Source of the DNA: SAR202 cluster bacterium bin127
GTDB taxonomy: Bacteria; Chloroflexota; Dehalococcoidia; Lucifugimonadales; Lucifugimonadaceae
Assembly (NCBI GenBank): GCA_002239045.1
Contig: MPNN01000002.1
Coordinates: 349,061 to 413,060, forward strand
DNA: 64,000 bases
Direction of reading: 5' to 3'
Every line of letters begins with the position of its first letter. Within the stretch, counting starts at the first letter, position 1. The position numbers were made by a program, and so were the translations under genes. Positions 57,204 to 64,000 of this stretch are shown one piece after another. A model generated the notes under the pieces. It was given only the letters and a program-made list of their open reading frames with translations, was not told where the DNA came from and ran no database searches.

Positions 57204-57429
57204 CCCTGATATATAATTCCCAAAGAATTCATACGGTGGTGGTAGGGCAACGACGAGGGGTGTTGCTGCGGTGGTGGTTTTCGGGATCATCTGGGAACTC
57301 GTTTCGCTTGTTCGTTTCTCATTCATTCCGATGTGGCGAGCATTAGTTGCACTTTGAGGGAATTTGTTAGAAAATGATGGAAGAATGTGGAACCGCCGCG
57401 TTGGGAAGTTTTAGGAAGGAGCTTTGAGC

Positions 57430-58821
57430 ATGGCCAATTTGAAGGTGCGTGATGTTGCTGAGCGTTTGGATGTCAGCAGCAAGACGGTCTACAAGTGGCT
57501 TCGTGAGGGGCTTATACCGGCGAGTCGGCTGGGGAGGAGTTGGATCGTATCGGAGGAGGCGCTGCAGGCAGCGCTGGCTCCGGGGTCGAACCGTCCGCTG
57601 TCGAGCGCGGTAGTTGACGAAGACGCGGTGACGTCGGCGTCTGGTTCTGGTGGCGTTCTGGATTCCCGCGTGCGCGGGAATGACGTAGCGCTTGGCGCGG
57701 AACCGATGGTTTCCGTCAAACCATTTGAAAGGAGAACCCCTGTGGGTCGAATTAATGTTGCAGTTGTTGGCTTGGGGAATTGTGCCTCATCGCTGATTCA
57801 AGGTGTTCACAAATATGGCGAGGTCGATGAGAACTCGTCGTCGGTGCCGGGTGTGATGCACAACGTTCTTGGCGGTTACACCATCGGCGATGTGAACATC
57901 GTCGCCGCTTTCGACGTTGACAAGGAGAAGGTCGGCGTAGACATAAACGAAGCGATCTTTGCGAAGACGAACAATGCATTGCAGTTCCACGACGTGCCTC
58001 GTGCTGGCATTGCGGTGGATCGCGGAATGACGCACGATGGGATCGGGCAGTATTTGGAGGATGTGGTGGAGAAGGCTCCGGGATCGACGGCTGACATCGT
58101 GGGGATTCTGCGGGACCGGGAAGTGGATGTAGTGATCAACTACCTTCCGGTGGGTTCGGAGCAGGCGACGAAGTGGTATGTGGAGCAGGTGTTGGCGGCG
58201 GGTTGTGCGTTTGTGAACTGCATCCCGGTGTTTATTGCGAAGGAGCAGTATTGGCAGAAGCGTTTCGAGGACAAGGGAGTGCCGGTCGTTGGGGACGACA
58301 TCAAGTCGCAGGTGGGTGCGACGATCATCCATCGGATGTTGGCGAGGTTGTTCGAGGACCGGGGCGTTCGGTTGGACCGGACGTATCAGCTGAACTTCGG
58401 CGGGAACACGGATTTCTACAACATGCTAGAGCGTGCGCGGCTGGTGACGAAGAAGATATCCAAGACGCAGTCGGTTCAGTCGCAGTTGGAGAAGGAGTTG
58501 CCGACGGATGATGTTCACATTAGTCCTAGCGACCACGTTTCGTGGTTGGAGGATCGGAAGTGGGCTTACATCCGGTTGGAGGGGACGTCTTGGGGCGATG
58601 TGCCGCTGAATGTGGAGTTGAAGTTGGAGGTTGAGGACAGCCCGAACTCTGCGGGGGTAGCGATCGATGCGATTCGTTCGGCGAAGATTGCGCTGGACAA
58701 GGGAGTTGCAGGAGCGATCGAGCCGGCGTCGGCGTACTTCATGAAGTCGCCTCCGGTGCAGATGCGAGACGATGATGCGCGTAAGGCGGTGATTGAGTTT
58801 GCGGGGAATGGGATGGTTTGA
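57430..58821 (+). CDS. HTH (excisionase/MerR-like) domain fused to myo-inositol-1-phosphate synthase-like protein
   Basis: [45 protein letters not shown] (HTH); from residue ~105 [26 protein letters not shown]...[39 protein letters not shown]...[13 protein letters not shown]. Confidence 0.92.
   Translation: MANLKVRDVAERLDVSSKTVYKWLREGLIPASRLGRSWIVSEEALQAALAPGSNRPLSSAVVDEDAVTSASGSGGVLDSRVRGNDVALGAEPMVSVKPFERRTPVGRINVAVVGLGNCASSLIQGVHKYGEVDENSSSVPGVMHNVLGGYTIGDVNIVAAFDVDKEKVGVDINEAIFAKTNNALQFHDVPRAGIAVDRGMTHDGIGQYLEDVVEKAPGSTADIVGILRDREVDVVINYLPVGSEQATKWYVEQVLAAGCAFVNCIPVFIAKEQYWQKRFEDKGVPVVGDDIKSQVGATIIHRMLARLFEDRGVRLDRTYQLNFGGNTDFYNMLERARLVTKKISKTQSVQSQLEKELPTDDVHISPSDHVSWLEDRKWAYIRLEGTSWGDVPLNVELKLEVEDSPNSAGVAIDAIRSAKIALDKGVAGAIEPASAYFMKSPPVQMRDDDARKAVIEFAGNGMV
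57658..57685. repeat. dRS3-like palindrome located inside the HTH-inositol synthase ORF
   Basis: ctggattcccgcgtgcgcgggaatgacg, encoding LDSRVRGND. Confidence 0.9.
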
Positions 58822-58880
58822 ACTGTGATTAAGGTATTGGCTATGATGGTAGCGTGAAGAGATAGCAGGGAGGTCTGAGC

Positions 58881-59132
58881 ATGACTGAGGCAGCATTTAG
58901 CAAATCGTTGCGCTTCAATATCGAGATCGAAATTGACGAAGATGGACGGTACATTGCGGAATGTACCGATTTACCGGGGTGTGTGTCCGATGGAGCGACG
59001 GAAGAAGAGGCCCTTGACAACATTGCCGATGCAATAGGCGGTTACTTGGCTTCGATGGCGAAGCATGCACGAGCGGAACACGGTACGAAGGTCCGCGTGA
59101 TCGAAACCGAGGTGGTAGCGGCGGTTGGCTGA
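58881..59132 (+). CDS. HicB-family antitoxin
   Basis: FNIEIEIDEDGRYIAECTDLPGCVSDGATEEEALDNIADAIGGYLASM. Confidence 0.87.
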   Translation: MTEAAFSKSLRFNIEIEIDEDGRYIAECTDLPGCVSDGATEEEALDNIADAIGGYLASMAKHARAEHGTKVRVIETEVVAAVG

Positions 59133-59364
59133 ACGACTACCGGTAATTTCTTCGCGGGATTTCGAGCGAGCTGTGGGCCGAATCGGGTATCGATTTGATC
59201 ACGCGACAGGGAGCCACAGAATACTGCGCAATGAAACTGGCGCGATGTTGTCGGTGCCGTTTCGGAGGGAACTGGCGAAAGGCACCTTGAGGAAACTGAT
59301 CCGGCACGCGGGATTGGAGGTTAGCGAGTTTATGGATCTGTATCGGGGTAGGCGTCGTCCTTGA
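59125..59364 (+). CDS. HicA-family mRNA interferase toxin
   Basis: LPVISSRDFERAVGRIGYRFDHATGSHRILRNETGAMLSVPFRRELAKGTLRKLIRHAGLEVSEFMDL; overlaps hicB. Confidence 0.87.
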   Translation: MAERLPVISSRDFERAVGRIGYRFDHATGSHRILRNETGAMLSVPFRRELAKGTLRKLIRHAGLEVSEFMDLYRGRRRP

Positions 59365-59475
59365 TCGGTTGTAGCGGAAGTCGCTGACTAGGAGCGAAGG
59401 CTGTCGAGATTGATGAGGATAGATTGGGTGGTGGATTAGAATCGCATCAGTAGATGGTTTAGAGAGGTTTCGAAT

Positions 59476-59832
59476 ATGGGTACATTCAACTGGCCGTTGC
59501 GGATATCCAGTATGGATGGTGAACGGTCCCGGGAGATTGATGCGACGGTTGATACCGGTGCTGCGTATACGACGTTGCCAACTAGCCTTTTGCTTGAGAT
59601 AGGCGTTGAGCCGAGGGGGAAGCGGAGGTTTTTGTTGGCCGACGGGCGCAGGATTGAGATGGACTACGGTGAGGCGCGGGCGAGCGTCAATGGAGAGGAT
59701 GTGACGACGTTGGTGGTTTTTGGGGAGGATGAAGGTCCCGCGTTATTGGGTGCTTACACCTTAGAAGGATTGGCTCTGGCGGTCGACCCGGTGGAGCAGC
59801 GGTTGGTCCCGACTCACCTGATTATGTATTAG
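59476..59832 (+). CDS. Retropepsin-like (clan AA) aspartic protease family protein
   Basis: REIDATVDTGAAYTTLPTSLLLEIGVEPRGKRRFLLADGRRIEM...ALLGAYTLEGLALAVDPVEQRLVP (DTGA motif). Confidence 0.82.
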   Translation: MGTFNWPLRISSMDGERSREIDATVDTGAAYTTLPTSLLLEIGVEPRGKRRFLLADGRRIEMDYGEARASVNGEDVTTLVVFGEDEGPALLGAYTLEGLALAVDPVEQRLVPTHLIMY

Positions 59833-59960
59833 GACAATGGATCGCTTGTACGGTTCGTATTAGGCGTAAACGCGGTCAAAATTGGAACATCCCCCGTTTG
59901 CCCTTCCCCTCTGGATTCCCGCCTTCGCGGGAATGACGATGGCGGACAGGGATGGCGATG

Positions 59961-60821
59961 CTAGCTAGCGTTTACGGTGTGGATGCCGCATTCTTTGGCG
60001 TCGGGGTCGGATTCCCACCACCAGCGTCCGGAGCGTTCGTCTTCGCCGGGTTTTACGGCTCGGGTGCAGGGGGCGCAGCCGATTGAGGGGTAGCCTTTGT
60101 CGTGGAGGATGTTGTAGGGGACTTTGTTGTCGAGGGCGTATTGGCGGATTTGTTCGGCGGTCCAGTTGGCGACGGGGTTGATTTTGTATGCGTCGTGGGC
60201 GAGGTCTTTTTCGACGATCTGGATTTCGGAGCGCTTCATTCCTTGGTCGCGGCGGAGTCCGGTGATCCATGCGTCGGCTTCGCTGAGGGCTTGGTTGAGC
60301 GGGTTGACCTTGCGGATTTCGCAGCAGAGTTTGCGGTTGTTGACGCCTTTGTAGAAGAGGTTCATGCCGTGTTGGCGGATCATTCGTCCGACTTCACGAA
60401 TGTCGGGGTAGTGGACTTCCACCTCGGTGTTGTAGCGGCGGGCGATGCGGTCTATGAGATCGTAGGTCTCTTCGAACAGTCGCATGGTGTCGAGTGTGGC
60501 GAGTCGGGCTTTGGGGTTGACCTTCCAGTACATGTCGAAGATGGCCATGCCGTCGACGGCGAACGAGGACATTTGGATGGCGCGATCGCCGAAGGTATCG
60601 TCGGCCCATTGGAGGATGTCTGACGGGTGCGCCTCTTCGAGCTGTTGGTTGACTTCGGCGAGCTCTTGGTCCGAGAAGCGGTCTAGGACGCGAGGGTTCT
60701 CAAAATCGATCTCGATCGTTTCATAGGATTCGATCTCGTGTTTTGCGAGTGTCAAGTTGAAGTCTCTCAGCTTTGGTATGGGTTGCAGCTTGGTGTCTGG
60801 GGGCTTTATGTTTTGGGGCAA
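59961..60821 (-). CDS. cysH: Assimilatory APS/PAPS reductase; true start probably near 60755, not 60821
   Basis: MNLFYKGVNNRKLCCEIRKVNPLNQAL...GYPSIGCAPCTRAV...ECGIHTVN (CC and CxxC pairs typical of Fe-S APS reductases). Confidence 0.93.
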   Translation of the reverse strand: MPQNIKPPDTKLQPIPKLRDFNLTLAKHEIESYETIEIDFENPRVLDRFSDQELAEVNQQLEEAHPSDILQWADDTFGDRAIQMSSFAVDGMAIFDMYWKVNPKARLATLDTMRLFEETYDLIDRIARRYNTEVEVHYPDIREVGRMIRQHGMNLFYKGVNNRKLCCEIRKVNPLNQALSEADAWITGLRRDQGMKRSEIQIVEKDLAHDAYKINPVANWTAEQIRQYALDNKVPYNILHDKGYPSIGCAPCTRAVKPGEDERSGRWWWESDPDAKECGIHTVNAS

Positions 60822-60853
60822 AAAAATACCCCTGCGGCGTGATTTGCAGGGGT
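60820..60853 (-). terminator. Intrinsic terminator in the cysH leader
   Basis: Minus strand ACCCCTGC-aaatcacgcc-GCAGGGGT-ATTTTTTT. Confidence 0.88.
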
Positions 60854-60990
60854 CATGCGGGCGGCGTAGCGCGGTTTTGGACCGGCTTTACGCGTTGGAA
60901 GGTGCATCTAACCCCGGCACGGGGCTGATACAAGGACACTCTGCGGTTCGAGACCGCTCAGTCAAATAGGACATTCCACGCGTCATTATA
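60854..60990 (-). promoter_or_regulatory. Candidate riboswitch/attenuator leader upstream of cysH
   Basis: TATAAT, then ACGCGTGGAA...TTCCAACGCGT closing stem enclosing hairpins GCGGT-ctcga-ACCGC and CCCCG-tgc-CGGGG, then terminator. Confidence 0.6.
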
Positions 60991-61223
60991 CCTTGCGCTG
61001 GAGAGTTGCGACTAGGTGTTCTAGTTCGTTCGGATTTAGAATGGATTGTAACTTGGGCGATTGTCAGAAGGCACGCGGGTGATGTGCGCAACCTCACTTA
61101 CGACGGATTCACGGTCAGATCACGTGCGCCTCCCCGTTGCCCAACCCCTCTGGATTCCGGCTTTCGCCGGAATGACGGAGGTTATGCACAGCACCCACCC
61201 GCGGAATTTGGAGGTTTACCTCG

Positions 61224-62603
61224 ATGGCAACGATGACCAAAGCACCGATCACCGGCGAGCGTATCGAGGAGTTGCAGAGCATCGCTAGCGAGCATCTTTT
61301 CATGCACGCGCAGCAGGTTGAGGATTGGCGGGGACAGCTCAAGATTTTCATCAAGGGCGAGGGCGCGTGGGTCGAGGACATCGAGGGAAATCGATTGCTG
61401 GACGCGTTGGGCGGTCTTTGGTACAAGGCGGCGGGTTATGGCAGGCGGCAGATCGCGGATGCGATGTACGAGCAGTTGATGGCGATTGAGACGCCGCCGG
61501 CGAACTCGGCGACGCCAACCCAGATCGAATTGGCAGGTCGGATCGCGTCGTTGTATCACGACAAGGATGCGCGAACGTTTTTCTTGTCGGGAGGTTCGGA
61601 GGCGGTCGAGACGGCGGTGAAGATGGCGAAGAAGTACCAGTCGCTAAATGGCAAGGCTGGTGCGTTCAAGGTTATTTCGCGCCGATATTCTTATCACGGA
61701 GCGACGGCGATGGCGGTGAGCCTTGGTCGAAGTCCGGCGGCAGACCCTTGCGGTCCGGAGATGCCGGGTGTGGTTCATGTGACGAACTGGGATTCGTATC
61801 GGTTGCCGTTTGATGGAGACCCGGTTGATGTGGCGATTCGCTGCGCGAATGAGTTCGAAGTTGCGATCAAGCACAACGGCCCGGAGTCGGTTGCGGCGAT
61901 GATTGCGGAGCCGATTTCTGCGGCGGCTGGAATTCATGTTCCGCCGGCGGAGTATTGGCAGCGCTTGCGAGAGATTGCGGATCAGTATGATGTGGTGCTG
62001 ATCGCTGACGAAGTGATCACGGGGTTCGGACGGACTGGCGAGTATTTTGCGCCGATGAATTGGGATGTGAAGCCGGATATCACGACGGTGGCGAAGTCGC
62101 TGACGAGTGGTTACTCGCCGTTGGGCGCGGCGATCGCGTCGAAGAAGATAGCGGATGCGTTCCAAGGCGGTGCGGACGAAACATTTAGGCACCTGGTAAC
62201 TTTTGGGGGGCATCCGGTGAGTACGGCGGCAGCGTTGGCGAATTTGGACGTGTTCGAGGATGAAGACCTAGTGGGCAATAGCCGTCGGATGGGTGATTAT
62301 CTGTATGACGAGTTGCAGCGGTTGCGGGATCATGAGATCGTAGGTGATGTGCGCGGTGGATTGGGTCTCCTAGCAGCCGTTGAGCTGGTGCAAGATCGGG
62401 AGAACAAGACGCCGTTCCCGGCGAGTGCCGGATTGGCGAAGCGAATGCCGCCATTGCTTTTCGAGAATGGCTTGGTTACGTTCCGGGCTGGTGACACGAT
62501 TGCGCTGTGCCCGCCGCTGATGGTCGACAAGGACGAGATCGACTACATAGTCGATGCGGTCGATCGCTCGTTGGCTACGGTGAGTCGTGAGCTTGAACTA
62601 TGA
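61224..62603 (+). CDS. Class-III aminotransferase (aspartate aminotransferase family, omega-transaminase-like)
   Basis: FFLSGGSEAVETAVKMAKKYQ...VLIADEVITGFGRTGEYFA...ITTVAKSLTSGYSPLGAAIAS (PLP Lys). Confidence 0.94.
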   Translation: MATMTKAPITGERIEELQSIASEHLFMHAQQVEDWRGQLKIFIKGEGAWVEDIEGNRLLDALGGLWYKAAGYGRRQIADAMYEQLMAIETPPANSATPTQIELAGRIASLYHDKDARTFFLSGGSEAVETAVKMAKKYQSLNGKAGAFKVISRRYSYHGATAMAVSLGRSPAADPCGPEMPGVVHVTNWDSYRLPFDGDPVDVAIRCANEFEVAIKHNGPESVAAMIAEPISAAAGIHVPPAEYWQRLREIADQYDVVLIADEVITGFGRTGEYFAPMNWDVKPDITTVAKSLTSGYSPLGAAIASKKIADAFQGGADETFRHLVTFGGHPVSTAAALANLDVFEDEDLVGNSRRMGDYLYDELQRLRDHEIVGDVRGGLGLLAAVELVQDRENKTPFPASAGLAKRMPPLLFENGLVTFRAGDTIALCPPLMVDKDEIDYIVDAVDRSLATVSRELEL

Positions 62604-62990
62604 TGGGCATGATTTGAACTAGGATGCGAAGGATGGGGAAGGATAGGAAGGATGGGTTGTTGTGGGAGGGGGTTGTTGCCGAGTGTGCTACGTCATACCC
62701 GCGCTGCCCTACGTCATACCCGCGCACGCGGGTATCCAGAGAAAAACAAAGCACGCCATTACCCCTCTCCGCCGCCCCTCTGGATTCCGGCTTTCGCCGG
62801 AATGACGGTGGGTTGGCGCGGGATTGACGTGGGGCTTTCGCGGGAATGACGTGGGGGATGGCGCGGCAATGACGGCAGTCGACCACAACCCCCCATCCTT
62901 AAAATCCTTCCCCATCCTTCGCATCCTAGTTCACACCCTACGTCATACCCGCGCACGCGGGTATCCAGAGAAAGGCAAAGCACGCCATAG
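62594..62990. repeat. MITE-like / palindromic repeat cluster
   Basis: ttgaactatgatgggcatgatttgaactaggatgcgaaggatggggaaggat...; right arm catccttaaaatccttccccatccttcgcatcctagttcaca. Confidence 0.7.
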
Positions 62991-63066
62991 TTCGTGTGGT
63001 ATTGTGGGAGATATTGCATAATGCAGAGCAATAACAAGGATAAGGACAAGGATATCCCCGCCATGC

Positions 63067-63260
63067 CCTCTACCCCCCCCCCCAAAAAAAAACATTTTTT
63101 AATCTTTTAAAAAGCCCCCCAAAGTTGCGGGCCCCCCCCTTCCCCCGCCCCCCCCCCCCAGCCCCTCTACCCCCCCCCCCAGAACAACACATGTTCTAAT
63201 CTATTCAGAAGGCCCCCAATGATGCGGGCCGCCTCCTTCCGCCGCCTCTCCCCGCTCCTT
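63067..63260. other. Degenerate direct duplication at offset 97 nt; probable assembly/read artefact
   Basis: 63084-63147 aligns without gaps to 63181-63244; most mismatches in the first copy equal a neighbouring base. Confidence 0.8.
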
Positions 63261-64000
63261 CTGCTGGCCGCCGCGCTCGTTGCGCTGGCGGTTCTCGTTG
63301 CGCCCGGCGCACAGCCCGCCCAGGCCCAGACCACCACCGTCTGGTCCGCCACGCTGACGGCGGGGGATATTTTTGTCGGCCAGAATAATGCCGGTTGCGA
63401 CAATACCGTTACCAGCGCCGCCTGCAGTACAACTGCCGTGCTCACGGACGACAACTTCACGTATGACAGCGTCGACTACGAGGTCGTGCTCTTGAATATA
63501 AACTCAGGGATCCTTGTTTTGACACTCAACAAGGTAATCCCCGCGGAACTCAGGTCGGCTCTGACACTGCATGTCGGCAACGACCAGTTCCCCCTTGCAG
63601 ACGCGAACCTTCCCGCTAGCGACACCGTGAACTGGTCCAACACCGGCCTGAGCTGGTCCGTCGGCGATACGGTGCAGTTGAGCCTGACGGAGCCGCGGAC
63701 GGCGTCCAGCGACGCGGACCTGTCCGGTCTGACGGCGAGCGCGAGCACGAGCGCCTCGGGGACGTTCAGCGCGCTGACGCTGAGCCCCTCGACCTTCGCG
63801 GCGGCGACCACGGCCTACGCGGCGCCGGTGGAGAACGACAGGACGCACGTGAAGATCACCCCGACAGCGAGCGACTCCAACGCCACGGTGGAGGTGGGCA
63901 AGGGGTCGAGCCTCGCGTCGGTGACGAGCGGCAGCGCCAGCGCCGCCATCGCGCTCTCCCCGGGCGCGAACGCGATCACCGTGAAGGTCACCGCCGAGAA
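63219..64000 (+). CDS. Secreted cadherin-like/beta-sandwich repeat protein, 3' end beyond window
   Basis: MMRAASFRRLSPLLLLAAALVALAVLVAPGAQPAQAQTTTVWSATLTAGDIFVGQNNAGCDNTVTSAACSTTAVLTDDNFTYDSVDYEVVLLN...LTLSPSTFAAATTAYAAPVENDRTHVKITPTASDSNATVEVGKG; open to window end. Confidence 0.75.
   Translation, partial: MMRAASFRRLSPLLLLAAALVALAVLVAPGAQPAQAQTTTVWSATLTAGDIFVGQNNAGCDNTVTSAACSTTAVLTDDNFTYDSVDYEVVLLNINSGILVLTLNKVIPAELRSALTLHVGNDQFPLADANLPASDTVNWSNTGLSWSVGDTVQLSLTEPRTASSDADLSGLTASASTSASGTFSALTLSPSTFAAATTAYAAPVENDRTHVKITPTASDSNATVEVGKGSSLASVTSGSASAAIALSPGANAITVKVTAE

Larger units (their letters stand above)
53906..57221. mobile_element. IS1595-family transposon with passenger genes, flanked by 8-bp target duplication AAAGAATT
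   Basis: IRL ggaaattatatatcagggttgaca, IRR (revcomp) gggaattatatatcagggttgaca; AAAGAATT at 53898-53905 and 57222-57229; encodes ISXO2/IS1595-type transposase. Confidence 0.92.

Noticed and set aside
60756-60821. cysH start at 60821 (TTG) from the ORF track
   Set aside because: It falls in the U-tract of a strong terminator; a start near 60755 is more likely.
60900-60970. tRNA-like T-arm (gcggttcgagaccgc) upstream of cysH
   Set aside because: No matching acceptor, D or anticodon arms at the right spacing; belongs to the leader hairpin on the minus strand.

Overview
The window looks like one bacterial (probably Chloroflexota/Dehalococcoidia-like; taxonomy is inference) contig of moderate GC. 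Housekeeping genes flank a large accessory block: amidase (truncated at left edge), argS, a gatC-gatA-lipoprotein-gammaCA operon, pyrG and rho on the left; prfB with an intact programmed +1 frameshift, two peptide-type ABC binding proteins with two permeases, a D-2-hydroxyacid dehydrogenase, gamma-glutamyltransferase, a peptidase-MA protein and a PgsA/PimA-like pair on the right. Between rho and prfB lie five tandem paralogs (about 1200-1300 aa each) of a secreted, Asp-rich, S-layer-like protein. They are separated by dense arrays of palindromic (dRS3/REP-like) and MITE-like repeats that also hold small cargo genes (VapBC-like, an unknown TA-like pair, two copies of a coiled-coil gene, GxxExxY, GIY-YIG). 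Most notable observations: (1) the paralog array, with a 378-bp promoter/signal-peptide module shared almost identically by copies 4 and 5; (2) a MITE-like repeat whose AGGAT units switch together to ATGAT; (3) a complete 3.3-kb IS1595-family element with 8-bp TSD, passenger genes, promoter-bearing IRs and a large structured leader; (4) an HTH domain fused to inositol-phosphate synthase, with a dRS3-like repeat translated in the linker and a strong internal start; (5) candidate structured RNAs upstream of cysH and at 52.9-53.6 kb; (6) a probable assembly chimera at about 63.06-63.18 kb, so the last ~0.8 kb should be treated separately. Start codons were adjusted by eye; nothing was verified by database search.
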